Under the pieces are notes generated by a model. The model ran no database searches and was not told the DNA's origin. It saw only the letters and a program-made list of their open reading frames with translations. Below, in pieces: positions 48,207 to 58,996 of a DNA stretch of 64,000 bases; the stretch's first letter is position 1; every line of letters starts with the position of its first letter. Origin of the DNA: Azonexus sp. (GTDB lineage: Bacteria > Pseudomonadota > Gammaproteobacteria > Burkholderiales > Rhodocyclaceae); contig JAUYSK010000028.1 in NCBI GenBank assembly GCA_030696345.1, positions 1-64,000 of the forward strand. The letters are read 5' to 3'. The position numbers were made by a program, and so were the translations under genes.

Positions 48207-49751
48207 CTAGCCGATGTCGCTCAGGCGATAACGCGCCAGTTCAAAGTCGGCCGTATGTTCCTGCAGGGCAACCGGCGTTAGCTGATAACGTTTGCCCTGC
48301 GAGGTGTATTCAAGGTTTTCGCGCAGATCAAAAGTGTTTGGCGGCAGGACAGCAAGTACCTCACCTGCCGCACAACCCTCCAGCACAACCAGCGCCGGAA
48401 CACCGGGGACAGCCGCATAACTGGAAGCGGCCCTTGGTTTGACTTCGACCGCCAGCGCCTGCCGTGCCAGTGTCTCGATGCCCGCCCGGGCATCACTCTC
48501 GCTAGCCCGATGGTAGCGACGGACAATGCCGAGCAACCAGTTTTCGCCACCTTCCGGCTGCATCGCCAGCAAGGCGCCAACCTTCAGCCAGTCGGCCGGC
48601 ATCTCGCTGACTATTGCACCGAAACCGCCTCGACTGACGTTCTCGACCACCCAGCTTTCCATCGACAAACCCGCCGGTCGACCGCCAAATTCGCCGGAAA
48701 CCGCGACATAGGCATTGACAAGCCCATTCAGCACCGACATCCTGTGCTTGACGCGATGCCGGTCATGCTTGCGCTGTGGTGGCACCGCAGCCAGGTAGGC
48801 CGTCAGGTGACGCAACACCGGAATCAGCGTCTTGGGATAAAACTGCCCGCCGAGACTGATCTCCGGCGGAATGTCACCGCCGCGCTCCAGATTGTTCAGC
48901 AATTCCTTCAGTGCTTCGTGGGCCGGTCCCGGCTTGAAGAAACGCTGTGTCGGCAGCGCCTGTTCCGGCATGCGGGCCAGGCGAAGCGGCTGCTGGGCGA
49001 GCTTGAGGTCAACCCAATAAACGCTGTCGTGCAACGCCTCGACGGTAAAAATGAAACTCTGCAGAAAATGCTCGATCAGGCGCTCGGCCAGTTCGATCTC
49101 CAGCGGCAGCAGGCTATCCATCGACGCCGCCTGGAAAGCCATGGCTTTCTGGTATTCCTGAAGCGGCGAACTGACCCCGGCCTGCGCCCCAAGCTGAACC
49201 GACTTGCTCGCCACTCCACCCTCTTCTGCAATCAGCAGGGCATTGCCCAAGCGTTGCCAGAGTAGCGGCGAGGATGGTCCGTAGTGGAATTGTTCCCACT
49301 TGATAATCGCGCCGATGGCAGCAATCACTCGCGTACAAATGAAGGGTAGCGCCAGCTTCAAGAGTTCGGCCGGCTTGCCCTTGTCACCGAGACAAAGCAG
49401 GCAGCGCTCGTAGGCGCCGGCCAGCAAAGTCCAGAAACCATAGTTGATCGACCACAGCCGCTTTTCGTCGGACTTGGTCAGCCGCGCCGCATGCAGGTAA
49501 TCCTTGGCCAGGCGCCGGAGGTGCAGTTGCGCCGCCTCATCGAGCTGGCGAGCCGCTTCGTAAAACTTGTCGGCGGGAACATCGCTGGCCAGCAGTGATT
49601 CCAGCCAGCCGGCAATTTCATCGATGGACTTGAAGGCATTGTCCTTCGGCAATTCGCTGATGATTTTTTTCAGTTCGCGCGGATCAGCCAGCGGATGATC
49701 CACTTTGCTCTGACCGAACAGCCCCCCCAGGCTTCCCATTTTATTCAGCAC
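48207..49751 (-). CDS. PilZ-like c-di-GMP-binding protein with helical N-terminus
   Basis: A roughly 514-residue protein of no named family that I can be sure of. The first 320 residues are mostly helical. The C-terminal part has a PilZ signature: RVKHR (RxxxR) followed about 35 residues later by NVSRGG (NxSxxG), then beta strands to about 450. These residues bind c-di-GMP in PilZ domains. The likely start is GTG at 49751, because GGAG lies 6 bases before it; ATGs at 49763 and 49739 are alternatives. It is convergent with mogA. A role in motility or biofilm control is inferred. Confidence 0.75.
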   Translation of the reverse strand: MLNKMGSLGGLFGQSKVDHPLADPRELKKIISELPKDNAFKSIDEIAGWLESLLASDVPADKFYEAARQLDEAAQLHLRRLAKDYLHAARLTKSDEKRLWSINYGFWTLLAGAYERCLLCLGDKGKPAELLKLALPFICTRVIAAIGAIIKWEQFHYGPSSPLLWQRLGNALLIAEEGGVASKSVQLGAQAGVSSPLQEYQKAMAFQAASMDSLLPLEIELAERLIEHFLQSFIFTVEALHDSVYWVDLKLAQQPLRLARMPEQALPTQRFFKPGPAHEALKELLNNLERGGDIPPEISLGGQFYPKTLIPVLRHLTAYLAAVPPQRKHDRHRVKHRMSVLNGLVNAYVAVSGEFGGRPAGLSMESWVVENVSRGGFGAIVSEMPADWLKVGALLAMQPEGGENWLLGIVRRYHRASESDARAGIETLARQALAVEVKPRAASSYAAVPGVPALVVLEGCAAGEVLAVLPPNTFDLRENLEYTSQGKRYQLTPVALQEHTADFELARYRLSDIG

Positions 49752-49883
49752 TTTTGTCTCCATAAACAGCGCTATTGCTCAGTTTAGCCGGAGATCCAGC
49801 GTTTGGGCGTGACCGATTGCCGCAGCAACTGGAAATAGTCAGGCAAGGTAGAATCTCGTTTTTGTTCGACGGACAGCTTTTCC

Positions 49884-50699
49884 ATGCAGCAATACCTCGA
49901 CCTGATGCGGCACGTGCTGGAAAACGGCAATGACAAATCCGACCGCACCGGCACCGGCACGCGCTCGGTGTTTGGCTGGCAAATGCGCTTCGACCTCAGC
50001 CAAGGCTTTCCCATGGCGACCACCAAGAAGCTGCATCTGAAGTCCATCGTTCATGAGCTGCTGTGGTTCCTGCAAGGCGACACCAACATAGCCTACCTGA
50101 AAGAAAACGGCGTCCGCATCTGGGACGAATGGGCCGACGAAAACGGTGACCTCGGCCCGGTTTACGGCAAGCAGTGGCGTCGCTGGGAAACGCCGGATGG
50201 CCGCGTCATCGACCAGATCACCCAACTGGTCAACAGTCTGAAAAACAACCCGGACTCTCGCCGGCACATCGTCTCCGCCTGGAACCCGGGCGATGTGGAC
50301 AGCATGGCCCTGCCGCCCTGCCATTGCCTGTTCCAGTTCTATGTCGCCCCATCGACCGGCCCGGGCCAGGCGCCCAAACTCTCCTGCCAGCTTTATCAGC
50401 GCAGCGCCGACATCTTCCTTGGCGTGCCGTTCAACATCGCCTCCTACGCGCTGCTCACGATGATGCTGGCGCAGGTTTGTGGCTATCAGCCCGGCGAATT
50501 TGTGCATACCTTTGGCGATGCCCATGTTTACTCGAATCATATCGAGCAGGCCCGCCTGCAGCTTTCCCGCGACACGCGCCCGTTGCCAACATTGTGGATC
50601 AACCCGGAAGTGACCGATCTGCTGGCCTTCCGTTTCGAGGATTTCCGCCTCGACGGCTACGACCCGCATCCCCACATTTCTGCCCCGGTTGCCGTTTAA
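49884..50699 (+). CDS. thyA: Thymidylate synthase
   Basis: Folate-dependent methylation of dUMP to dTMP. The nucleophile is C146 in LPPCHCLF, the same number as in E. coli. [35 protein letters not shown] and HVYSNHIEQ are conserved. The 271 residues fit. Its stop is directly followed by the glucokinase start; folA, a usual neighbour, is not here. Confidence 0.97.
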   Translation: MQQYLDLMRHVLENGNDKSDRTGTGTRSVFGWQMRFDLSQGFPMATTKKLHLKSIVHELLWFLQGDTNIAYLKENGVRIWDEWADENGDLGPVYGKQWRRWETPDGRVIDQITQLVNSLKNNPDSRRHIVSAWNPGDVDSMALPPCHCLFQFYVAPSTGPGQAPKLSCQLYQRSADIFLGVPFNIASYALLTMMLAQVCGYQPGEFVHTFGDAHVYSNHIEQARLQLSRDTRPLPTLWINPEVTDLLAFRFEDFRLDGYDPHPHISAPVAV

Positions 50700-50702
50700 G
50701 TG

Positions 50703-51659
50703 ATGATTCTCGGTGGTGACCTCGGCGGCACCAAGACGCTGCTGGCACTTGCAGAACGGGGCGACGGCAAACTGCACATCGTGCGCGAGCAACGCTTTGC
50801 AAGCGCCGACCATCCAAACTTCGACGACCTGCTCGCCGAATTCCTGACCAACGCACCGCCGATTGCCAGTGCCTGCTTTGGCATCGCTGGCCATACCGAT
50901 GGTTTGACGGCGCAACTGACCTATCTGCCGTGGCACCTTTCGGCACATGATCTGAGCCGGCGCTTTGGCATTGGCCGAGTCACGCTGGCCAACGATTTCG
51001 CTGCCGCCGCCAACGGCCTGCCGCTGCTCGAAGAAAAACAGATCGTCAGCCTGCATGCCGGACAGCCTATTATCCACGCACCGCGCGTCATCCTCGGCGC
51101 TGGTACCGGGCTTGGCGTCGCCGGACTGGTTTGGGACAAGAACCGCTACCGGGTCATTCCCGGCGAGGGTGGGCACTTTGGTTTCTCGCCGCAAACGCCG
51201 GAGCAAGGTGAACTTTGGCGCTGGCTGCTGGCCACCAATGGCCGAGTCACGACCGAAGACATCGTTTCCGGCCCCGGTCTGGCGCGGATTTATGCCTTTT
51301 TAGGCGGTCGACCGCGCCCCGAAGGAAGCACTCTTGGGGTGCAGCAACCTGAAAATATTGGCCAGGCGGCGCTGGCCAAAACCGATCCACTGGCCGAACA
51401 AGCCCTGCAACTCTGGCTGGCCTGCTATGGCGCCTTTGCCGGCGACCTCGCGCTGCACTGGCTGGCCCGGGGTGGCGTTTATCTGGCCGGCGGCATCGCC
51501 GCCAAGCTGATGCCATACGTCGACACCAGTCCCTTCATCTCGGCCTTCCTCGCCAAACGCGAACATGCCGAGCTGGTGAAAAACATGCCAATTTACCTGT
51601 TGACCGCAGAAGACCTCGGCTTGCGCGGCGCGCTGGCGCTGGCCGCCGATCACGACTGA
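50703..51659 (+). CDS. glk: Glucokinase
   Basis: ATP-dependent phosphorylation of glucose to glucose-6-phosphate. The 318-residue protein of the Glk (not ROK) type has the ATP motif GGDLGGTKT (about 4-12), the catalytic Asp in LANDFAAAANG, and the glucose-binding GEGGHFGFSPQT. GTG at 50700 could be the start, but ATG at 50703 is preferred. It lies 3 bases after thyA and leads into the glycogen block, where it would supply glucose-6-phosphate to Pgi and GlgC. Confidence 0.94.
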   Translation: MILGGDLGGTKTLLALAERGDGKLHIVREQRFASADHPNFDDLLAEFLTNAPPIASACFGIAGHTDGLTAQLTYLPWHLSAHDLSRRFGIGRVTLANDFAAAANGLPLLEEKQIVSLHAGQPIIHAPRVILGAGTGLGVAGLVWDKNRYRVIPGEGGHFGFSPQTPEQGELWRWLLATNGRVTTEDIVSGPGLARIYAFLGGRPRPEGSTLGVQQPENIGQAALAKTDPLAEQALQLWLACYGAFAGDLALHWLARGGVYLAGGIAAKLMPYVDTSPFISAFLAKREHAELVKNMPIYLLTAEDLGLRGALALAADHD

Positions 51660-51671
51660 AAAGATCATCGA

Positions 51672-52094
51672 ATGGACAACAAGGCGCTGCTCGGTCAGGA
51701 ATGGCAAACCCTGCAAAACAACCATGAGCAGCATGAGCGAAACGCGCTGCTGATCAAGCTGAGCAGCGTCGCCCTGAGCCTCGCCGGACTGGCGAGCGGA
51801 CTGGCTCCGGCTTGGATCGGCCTTGCCGTTTTGCTGCTCTGGGGGCTGGAGGGCATTTTCAAGACTTACCAGGCAAGGTTGTCGGAGCGCCTGCTGCAAG
51901 TCGAATCGCTGCTCCGCGAAGAGCAGCCATCCCAGCCGGCGATGCAGTTGAACGCCGACTGGCTGGCCAAGCGCCCGGGCGGCGCGCGACTGATTGTCGA
52001 ATACGCGCTCAGCGCCTGCCGACCGACCGTGACTTTTCCTTACCTGCCGATACTGCTGGCAGGCGGACTGGCAAAACTGCTCGGCTGGCTTTGA
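51672..52094 (+). CDS. Small membrane protein of unknown function
   Basis: I do not recognise this family. The 140-residue protein has a polar helical N-terminus (1-24), two close hydrophobic segments (about 27-44 and 46-65), a short coiled-coil-like stretch (67-85), and a third hydrophobic segment near the C-terminus (about 122-140). It starts 12 bases after glk and is presumably cotranscribed. A hairpin spans its stop codon. A link to glycogen metabolism is only positional. Confidence 0.6.
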   Translation: MDNKALLGQEWQTLQNNHEQHERNALLIKLSSVALSLAGLASGLAPAWIGLAVLLLWGLEGIFKTYQARLSERLLQVESLLREEQPSQPAMQLNADWLAKRPGGARLIVEYALSACRPTVTFPYLPILLAGGLAKLLGWL

Positions 52095-52102
52095 AGCCAG
52101 CC
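52083..52102. terminator. Hairpin at the convergent glk-side/glgB junction
   Basis: A perfect 9-bp inverted repeat GGCTGGCTT/AAGCCAGCC with a 2-base centre spans the stop of the small membrane protein gene and lies 4 bases from the glgB stop. No T run follows, so termination strength is doubtful. Confidence 0.5.
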
Positions 52103-52105
52103 GCT

Positions 52106-53971
52106 TCAGGCTAGTTGCAGAACGACTGCCGCCAGCGGCGGCAGCGTGATTTCCAGATTGGCCGGAAGATTCATCCATTCGCCTACGCAGGCATCAATCG
52201 CGCCGCCATTGCCCAGATTGCTGCCACCGTAGTGTCCCGAATCGCTGTTGAGAATTTCGACATAGCGGCCCGCTTTCGGCACGCCGATGCGGTAGCCGGT
52301 TTGCGGCACCGGGGTGAAATTGATCGCGACCACGACGAAACTGCCGTCGCGCCCCCAGCGTAGCCAGCAGAGCACCGAATGTTCGCTGTCGTGGCAGTCG
52401 ATCCAGTCGAAACCACAGCTTTCGAAATCCTGTGTGTGTAACGCCGGGTTATCACGGTACAAACGGTTCAGGTCGCCGGAAAGCTGCTTCAGACCAGCGT
52501 GCGCCGGATCACTGAGCAAGCCCCAGTCGAGTTCGCGTGCTTCCGACCATTCGCGGTTCTGGCCAAATTCGCCGCCCATGAACATCAATTTCTTGCCAGG
52601 CGTCAGGGCTTGCCAGGCGAGTAGCAGGCGCAGATTGGCGCGCTGTTGCCACGGGTCGCCCGGCATCTTGCCGATCAGCGAGCCTTTGCCATGTACCACT
52701 TCATCATGAGAGAAGGGCAGCACGTAATTTTCGCTGTAGGCGTAAACCTGGCCGAAGGTCAGTTCGCTGTGATGCCAGCGGCGGTAGATCGGATCGCGAT
52801 GAAAATAGCGCAGGCTGTCGTTCATCCAGCCCATGTTCCACTTCATCGAAAAGCCCAGACCGCCCACATAGGTCGGCCGCGACACCAGCGGCCAGGCGGT
52901 GGATTCCTCGGCAATGGTCAGGGCGCCGGGAAACTCGGCATGGACCATGGCGTTGAGCGACTTCAGAAATTCGATGGCATCCAGATTTTCTCGCCCGCCG
53001 TATTTGTTGGGCAGCCATTCGCCCGCCTTGCGTGAGTAGTCGAGATAGAGCATCGAAGCCACAGCGTCGACCCGCAGGCCGTCGAAGTGGAATTCATTCA
53101 GCCACCAATGGGCCGACGAGAGCAGAAAACTGGAGACTTCGTGCCGACCGTAATTGAAGATGTGCGTGCCCCAATCGACATGCAGCCCAAGGCGTGGGTC
53201 TTCGTGTTCGTAAAGCGCTGTGCCGTCGTAGCGGGCCAGCGCCCAGTGATCCTGCGGAAAATGCCCGGGCACCCAGTCAAGGAGCACGCCCAGTCCGGCC
53301 TGGTGGCAGGCGTCGATAAAGAAACGCAGGTCATCAGCCGAGCCGTAGCGGGCAGTCGGCGCGAAATACCCCGTGGTCTGGTAACCCCAGGACTCGTCGA
53401 GCGGATGCTCGGTGACCGGCAACAATTCGAGGTGCGTGTAACCCTGCTCGACGGCGTAAGGAATCAGCCGCTCGGCCAGTTCCCGCCAAAGGTAGGGCGT
53501 GCCGTCCGGATGACGCATCCAGGAGCCTGGATGAATTTCGTAAATATTGACTGGCGCGCGCTGCCAATCCCAGACGCCGCGCTCTTCCAGCCAGGCCGCA
53601 TCGCCCCAGACATGCTCCGAGGGCGGCACGATATAGGCGGCGGAGCCTGGGCGCAACTCAAAGCCGCGACCGTAGGGGTCGGACTTGACCAGCACCGCAC
53701 CGCTATCGCGGCTGGTGATTTCAAAACGGTAAAGGCTGTGTGGTATTGCTTCCGGCACCAGCAATTCCCATATTCCGGAAGCCCCGAGCGCCTGCATTCC
53801 ATGCGCCGAGCCTTGCCAGCCGTTGAAATCACCGAGCACCGCGACTCGCGATGCATTGGGTGCCCAGACACGAAAAACGGTTCCGGCATCGCCGGGATGA
53901 GCCCCGAGCAAGCGATAGGCCTGAACATTCCGGCCTTCGTTGAACAGGTAAAGCGCATCGGATAGCTGCAT
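52106..53971 (-). CDS. glgB: 1,4-alpha-glucan branching enzyme
   Basis: GH13 enzyme that introduces alpha-1,6 branches into glycogen. The 621 residues lack the extra N1 domain of E. coli GlgB (728), so this is the short form: CBM48 (about 15-105), the catalytic barrel with [17 protein letters not shown] (nucleophile Asp) and LTIAEEST (acid Glu), and a C-terminal beta domain. [14 protein letters not shown] fits. It is coded opposite to, and divergent from, glgC (54 bases between starts), so it is under separate control. Confidence 0.95.
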   Translation of the reverse strand: MQLSDALYLFNEGRNVQAYRLLGAHPGDAGTVFRVWAPNASRVAVLGDFNGWQGSAHGMQALGASGIWELLVPEAIPHSLYRFEITSRDSGAVLVKSDPYGRGFELRPGSAAYIVPPSEHVWGDAAWLEERGVWDWQRAPVNIYEIHPGSWMRHPDGTPYLWRELAERLIPYAVEQGYTHLELLPVTEHPLDESWGYQTTGYFAPTARYGSADDLRFFIDACHQAGLGVLLDWVPGHFPQDHWALARYDGTALYEHEDPRLGLHVDWGTHIFNYGRHEVSSFLLSSAHWWLNEFHFDGLRVDAVASMLYLDYSRKAGEWLPNKYGGRENLDAIEFLKSLNAMVHAEFPGALTIAEESTAWPLVSRPTYVGGLGFSMKWNMGWMNDSLRYFHRDPIYRRWHHSELTFGQVYAYSENYVLPFSHDEVVHGKGSLIGKMPGDPWQQRANLRLLLAWQALTPGKKLMFMGGEFGQNREWSEARELDWGLLSDPAHAGLKQLSGDLNRLYRDNPALHTQDFESCGFDWIDCHDSEHSVLCWLRWGRDGSFVVVAINFTPVPQTGYRIGVPKAGRYVEILNSDSGHYGGSNLGNGGAIDACVGEWMNLPANLEITLPPLAAVVLQLA

Positions 53972-54025
53972 TTGATCCCCCTACAGCAGTATCATAAGGC
54001 AAAACAGTGACCAGGGAGGTCCGCA

Positions 54026-55351
54026 ATGCCCGAGAACACAAGCTGTCCCCATCAGCCCTATTGTGAAATGAGGGAGCAAACCGATATGCGCTTCATCAGC
54101 CACCTGACGCGAAATACCTTTGCCATCATCCTGGCCGGAGGTCGCGGCAACCGTTTAAAGCAGCTCACTGACTTCCGCTCGAAGCCCGCCGTTCCATTCG
54201 CCGGCAAGTTCCGTATTCTCGATTTCACGCTCTCCAATTGCGTCAATTCCGGCATACGCAAGATCGGCGTCGCGACTCAGTACAAGGCCCACAGCCTGAT
54301 CCGCCACATCCAGCGCGGCTGGAGTTTCCTCGACGGCCGTTTCGACGAGTTCATCCAGCTTCTGCCAGCCCAGCAGCAGATCGACGAAAACCAGTGGTAT
54401 CAAGGCACGGCCGATGCCGTCTTCCAGAATCTGCATGTCCTGCGGCGCTACTCACCCGAGCATATCCTGGTGGTCGCCGGCGACCATATCTACAAGATGG
54501 ATTACGGTCGGATGCTGGCTTTTCATGCCAAGCACAATGCCGACATGACCGTTGCCTGCATTGACGTTCCCATCGCCGAAGCCCGCGAATTTGGCGTGAT
54601 CGGCGTAGACGAGCATGACCGCGTGGTCAATTTTGTCGAAAAGCCACAGAATCCGCCGGCCATTCCCGGCCAGCCTGACCGGGCGCTGGCGTCGATGGGC
54701 ATCTACATCTTCAATGCCAAATTCCTCTTCGAACAGCTTGAACGCGACGCCCTGACCGCCGGTTCCAGCCGCGATTTCGGCAAGGACATCATTCCGTATA
54801 TCGTTTCGCGTTACCGCGTCTTCGCCCATCGCTTCGCCGATTCCTGCGTTGGCAGCGACAATCACGATCCCTACTGGCGCGACGTCGGCACCATTGACGC
54901 CTATTGGGAAGCCAACATGGAAATGACCAAGGTCACGCCAGAGCTCAACCTATACGACCGCGACTGGCCGATCTGGACCTATCAGGAGCAGTTGCCACCG
55001 GCCAAGTTCGTCTTTGATGATGAAGACCGGCGCGGCGTGGCGATCGACTCGCTGATTTCCGGCGGTTGCATCATTTCCGGCGCAACGGTCAAACGCTCGC
55101 TGCTTTTTTCCAGCGTCAGCGTTCATAGTTGGGCGACGATCGAAGATGCCGTCATCCTGCCCGGCGTCGATGTCGGCCGGCATGCCGTGCTCAAACGCTG
55201 CGTCATCGACAAACAGTGTCGCATCCCTGAAGGCATGGTCATCGGGGTCGATCCGGAAGAAGACCGCAAGCGCTTCCATGTCAGCCCCAAGGGCATCACG
55301 CTGGTCACCGCTGAAATGCTCGGCCAGGGCGCAGCGGCGGCGGGTCACTGA
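54026..55351 (+). CDS. glgC: Glucose-1-phosphate adenylyltransferase
   Basis: Makes ADP-glucose, the committed and allosterically controlled step of glycogen synthesis. The 441 residues have the nucleotidyltransferase domain with [14 protein letters not shown] (about 35-48) and [27 protein letters not shown], and a C-terminal left-handed beta-helix (about 300-430). The ATG at 54026 has GGGAGG upstream, giving about 20 extra residues before the usual start. It leads the glgC-to-glgA operon; the next ATG overlaps its stop. Confidence 0.96.
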   Translation: MPENTSCPHQPYCEMREQTDMRFISHLTRNTFAIILAGGRGNRLKQLTDFRSKPAVPFAGKFRILDFTLSNCVNSGIRKIGVATQYKAHSLIRHIQRGWSFLDGRFDEFIQLLPAQQQIDENQWYQGTADAVFQNLHVLRRYSPEHILVVAGDHIYKMDYGRMLAFHAKHNADMTVACIDVPIAEAREFGVIGVDEHDRVVNFVEKPQNPPAIPGQPDRALASMGIYIFNAKFLFEQLERDALTAGSSRDFGKDIIPYIVSRYRVFAHRFADSCVGSDNHDPYWRDVGTIDAYWEANMEMTKVTPELNLYDRDWPIWTYQEQLPPAKFVFDDEDRRGVAIDSLISGGCIISGATVKRSLLFSSVSVHSWATIEDAVILPGVDVGRHAVLKRCVIDKQCRIPEGMVIGVDPEEDRKRFHVSPKGITLVTAEMLGQGAAAAGH

Positions 55352-57012
55352 TGGCGGATCTGGCATTTCTCTGGCACATGCACCAGCCGGACTACCGGCA
55401 CCCGGACAGCGGCGATTTTCTCTTGCCCTGGGTGTTCCTGCACGCCATCAAGGATTACACCGACATGGCGGCTCACCTGGAGCGCCATCCCACCATTCGC
55501 TGCACGGTGAATTTTGTACCGGTTTTGCTCGACCAGATCGAGGATTACGCCGACCAGTTCGCTAGCGGGAAGTGGCGTGACCCGCTGCTGCGTATTGCCA
55601 GCTGGCCCACCCCCGACACGCTGCCCAAGGAAGATCGTGATTGGCTGCTTGACATGTGCTTCCGCTGCCATGCGCCGACCATGCTTGAGCCCTTTGCGCC
55701 CTACCGCCGACTGCGCGACATCCTGAACTTCGTGCGCAGCCACGATGGTAACGGGCTTGATTATCTATCCGGCGCCTTCCTGTCGGATCTTGCCACCTGG
55801 TATCTGCTGGCCTGGAGCGGCGAAAGCCTGCGCCGCAGCGGCACCACCATTCCAGAATTAATGGCCAAGGGCGACAGTTTCACACTGGCTGACCGCCAGA
55901 ACCTGCTTGATGCTCTCGGCAGCGCCGTCGCCGGGTTGATTCCACGCTACCGGGCTCTGGCCGAGACTGGGCAGATCGAATTGATTTGTACGCCGGACAC
56001 GCATCCCCTAGGGCCCCTGTTGATCGACTTCAACTCAGCCCGCGAAGCTTGGCCGGAATGCCCGTTGCCAGCTGCACCGGAATATCCGGGTGGCAGATCA
56101 CGGATGGAAACCCATCTTGCGATGGCCCGGGAAAGCCACACCCGCCGTTTCGGCAAGGCCCCGGTTGGCTTGTGGCCGGCAGAAGGTGCGCTATCCACAG
56201 CATTCCTGAAGCTGATCGCCGAGGCAGGTTTTGCCTGGACGGCAAGCAGCCAGGGCGTTCTCAAGCACTCAGCCGGCAGCAGTGCCAAGACCACGCAGGC
56301 CTGGCAGGCGCCGGAAGGTACGCCGGGCGACATGACTTTATTCTTTCGCAACGAACACCTCTCTGACCTGATTGGCTTCGAATACGCCAACTGGCATGGC
56401 CGTGACGCGGCGCAGCACTTCATGACCGAACTCAAGGCCTTGCACCTGCAGGATGCGCAGAACCTGATCCCGGTCTTTCTCGACGGCGAAAATGCCTGGG
56501 AGTACTACCCGTACAACGCCTGGTATTTCTTCTCCGACCTCTACGAGGCGCTGGAGAAAAATCCGGCCATTCGTACGGTTACGCTCTCCGAAGCCGCTGC
56601 CAACCACCATGAACGGCGCCAGCTATTGCCCCGTCTGATAGCCGGCAGCTGGGTTTATGGCACCCTGTCGACCTGGATCGGCAACCCGGACAAGAACCGC
56701 GCCTGGGAAATGCTCTGCGACGTCAAGCAATGCGCCGACCGGGCACTCGACAGTGGCCGGATGAGCGATGACACCCGTCGCGAAGTCATGCGGCGCCTGG
56801 CCATCTGCGAAAGCTCCGACTGGTTCTGGTGGCTGGGCGATTACAACTCGCCTGAGTCGGTCGCCAGCTTTGACAAACTATTTCGCGAAAACCTCAAGGC
56901 GCTCTATCGCCTGCTCAACCTTCCGCTCGCCACCAGCCTGGATCACCCGATCAGCAAGGGTGGCGGCGAACCGGAAAGCGGTGGCACCATGCGCCGCGCC
57001 AACCAGAACTGA
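55351..57012 (+). CDS. Glycoside hydrolase family 57 protein (alpha-amylase-like)
   Basis: GH57 retaining enzyme on alpha-glucans. The 553-residue protein shows the family's conserved regions in order: WHMHQPDY (8-15), a second region near IELICTPDTHPLGPLL, the nucleophile E278 in WPAEGAL, and the acid D378 in FLDGENAWEYYPYN. Activity could be amylase, amylopullulanase or glucanotransferase. No signal peptide is seen, so it acts on cytoplasmic glycogen. It overlaps glgC by one base, with a second GH57 gene 5 bases downstream. Confidence 0.92.
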   Translation: MADLAFLWHMHQPDYRHPDSGDFLLPWVFLHAIKDYTDMAAHLERHPTIRCTVNFVPVLLDQIEDYADQFASGKWRDPLLRIASWPTPDTLPKEDRDWLLDMCFRCHAPTMLEPFAPYRRLRDILNFVRSHDGNGLDYLSGAFLSDLATWYLLAWSGESLRRSGTTIPELMAKGDSFTLADRQNLLDALGSAVAGLIPRYRALAETGQIELICTPDTHPLGPLLIDFNSAREAWPECPLPAAPEYPGGRSRMETHLAMARESHTRRFGKAPVGLWPAEGALSTAFLKLIAEAGFAWTASSQGVLKHSAGSSAKTTQAWQAPEGTPGDMTLFFRNEHLSDLIGFEYANWHGRDAAQHFMTELKALHLQDAQNLIPVFLDGENAWEYYPYNAWYFFSDLYEALEKNPAIRTVTLSEAAANHHERRQLLPRLIAGSWVYGTLSTWIGNPDKNRAWEMLCDVKQCADRALDSGRMSDDTRREVMRRLAICESSDWFWWLGDYNSPESVASFDKLFRENLKALYRLLNLPLATSLDHPISKGGGEPESGGTMRRANQN

Positions 57013-57017
57013 ACCAA

Positions 57018-58994
57018 ATGACTCACCCTGTAACCCTGCTTCTCGGCGTACACGCCCATCAACCCGTCGGCAATTTCCCGGAAGTCATCGAAGACGCACA
57101 CCTGCGTTGCTACAAGCCTTTCCTTGAAACCCTGCATGCCTATCCGGACTTCCGCTTCGCCGCCCACTTTTCCGGCTGGCTGCTCGACTGGCTGCGCGAA
57201 CGCTTCCCGGCCGACATGCAACTGCTGGCCGAAATGGTCGAACGTGGCCAGGTCGAACTGTTCAGCTCTGGCGACACCGAACCGGTACTCGCCGCCATTC
57301 CCCATCGCGACCGCGTCGGCCAGTTACGCACGCTGAACGACAAGCTGACCGCCTGGACCGGCGTCAAGCCAACTGGCGCCTGGCTGACCGAGCGCGTCTG
57401 GGAATCGGCTGTCGTGCCGGCGCTGGCTGAAACCGGCCTCCAGTACGTCACGGTCGATGATTACCATTTCTTCTGCACCGGCAAATCGTCAGCCGAACTC
57501 GATGGCTATTTCAGCACCGAAGAAGATGGCACCCGGCTCGATCTCTTCCCGATTTCGGAAGCGCTGCGTTACCGGCTGCCGTTTTCGCCGGCCCACGAAG
57601 TCATCGGCTATCTCGAAAGCCTCGCCGATCAGGGCCAGTCGGCCGCAATCTATTTCGACGACATCGAGAAATTCGGCATCTGGCCGGAAACCTACGACTG
57701 GGTTTACAACCGTGGCTGGCTCAAGGCGCTGATCGAAGGCGTACTGGCCAACCCGAAAATCCGCACCGCCACCTACGCCGATTTCCATCGCCAGCAGAGC
57801 ACTCGCGGCATTGTTTACCTGCCAACCACCTCGTACAGCGAGATGAATGAATGGACGCTGCCGATGCCTGCAGCCGGCATCTATTCGACCCTGCTGGCCA
57901 ATGAAAAAGCGGCCGGCCGCGGCGACCTGAACCGCCCCTTCCTGCGTGGCGGCATCTGGCGCAACTTCCTGACGCGCTACCCGGAAGCCAACTGGATGCA
58001 CAAGCGCATGCAGGGACTTTCAGCCCGCCTGAACGAACTGCCGCAAGTGCCGCAGGCATTGACCGACGACCTCTACCGGGCTCAGGCCAACGACGCCTAC
58101 TGGCACGGTCTGTTCGGCGGCCTCTACCTGCCGCATCTGCGACGCGCCGTCTGGAACAACATCGTGGCGCTGGAAGGCAAACTTGATGCGCTAGGGCCGC
58201 GTCCGGGCATTGCTGCGGTCGACCTCGATTTTGACGGCAAAACCGAAATATTTGCCCATACGCCGGGCTTGCAACTGGTCATCCGTGACGATGGCCTCGG
58301 CGCCGCCCACGAACTGAGCAGTTATCCGCTCAGCCACAATTTTGGCGATACGCTGCGCCGTTATCACGAGCACTATCACGACAAGATTGCCGGCGGCCCG
58401 AGCAGCCAGCATCACGGCGACGGCATCGCGTCGGCCCACGACATTGTCCGCTTCAAGCATCCGGTGACGCCGGAAGACATCGTTCCCGACACCCTGCCGC
58501 GCGCCCTCTGGCTTGACGAACTCGACGGCACCGGTCTGGACGACTACACCCTGGCCGACCAGGCCACGCTGCGCTTCGAACGTAGCGGCGTGACCAAGAC
58601 TTACGCGCTGGCTGGCTCGACCGCCAGCGTCACCTGGCAGGTACAGGGTCTCGCCGGGCACCGCTTCACGACCCGCATCAATCTCGCCATGCCAAGCTGC
58701 GATGGTTTTCTCGGCCGCTACGTGCTGGCCGATGGCAGCATCCCCAGCGGCTTTGGCCAGAGTCTCAGCCTCCCGGAGGCAAGCTCGCTGACACTGGAAG
58801 ACGGTGTCCTCGGCAGCCGCGTCAAACTACAAACATCAATTTTGGCTGAAATTAACGGTCGGCCGCAGCAAACGGTCTCCCAATCCGAAGCCGGCTTTGA
58901 GAAAATCATGCAGGCCGTCGAACTCCAGTTTGACTGGACCATCACCGACGACGCTTGCACCATCCAACTCCAACTGACCATAGAACCCAGCTAA
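57018..58994 (+). CDS. GH57 4-alpha-glucanotransferase-like enzyme
   Basis: A 658-residue enzyme of the Thermococcus litoralis 4-alpha-glucanotransferase type: a GH57 barrel (1-300) plus the middle and C-terminal domains (DUF1925/DUF1926, about 310-655). HAHQPVGNF, GQVELFSSGDTEP, the nucleophile E125 (WLTERVWES) and the acid at D214/D215 (YFDDIEKFGIWPE) agree in order and almost in number with that enzyme. It could replace MalQ in trimming limit dextrins for GlgP. It has no signal peptide. Confidence 0.93.
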   Translation: MTHPVTLLLGVHAHQPVGNFPEVIEDAHLRCYKPFLETLHAYPDFRFAAHFSGWLLDWLRERFPADMQLLAEMVERGQVELFSSGDTEPVLAAIPHRDRVGQLRTLNDKLTAWTGVKPTGAWLTERVWESAVVPALAETGLQYVTVDDYHFFCTGKSSAELDGYFSTEEDGTRLDLFPISEALRYRLPFSPAHEVIGYLESLADQGQSAAIYFDDIEKFGIWPETYDWVYNRGWLKALIEGVLANPKIRTATYADFHRQQSTRGIVYLPTTSYSEMNEWTLPMPAAGIYSTLLANEKAAGRGDLNRPFLRGGIWRNFLTRYPEANWMHKRMQGLSARLNELPQVPQALTDDLYRAQANDAYWHGLFGGLYLPHLRRAVWNNIVALEGKLDALGPRPGIAAVDLDFDGKTEIFAHTPGLQLVIRDDGLGAAHELSSYPLSHNFGDTLRRYHEHYHDKIAGGPSSQHHGDGIASAHDIVRFKHPVTPEDIVPDTLPRALWLDELDGTGLDDYTLADQATLRFERSGVTKTYALAGSTASVTWQVQGLAGHRFTTRINLAMPSCDGFLGRYVLADGSIPSGFGQSLSLPEASSLTLEDGVLGSRVKLQTSILAEINGRPQQTVSQSEAGFEKIMQAVELQFDWTITDDACTIQLQLTIEPS

Positions 58995-58996
58995 AA

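Noticed and set aside
49839..51206. 455-residue minus-strand frame opposite thyA and glk
   Set aside because: It covers two well-conserved genes on the other strand; no domain, and no ribosome site.
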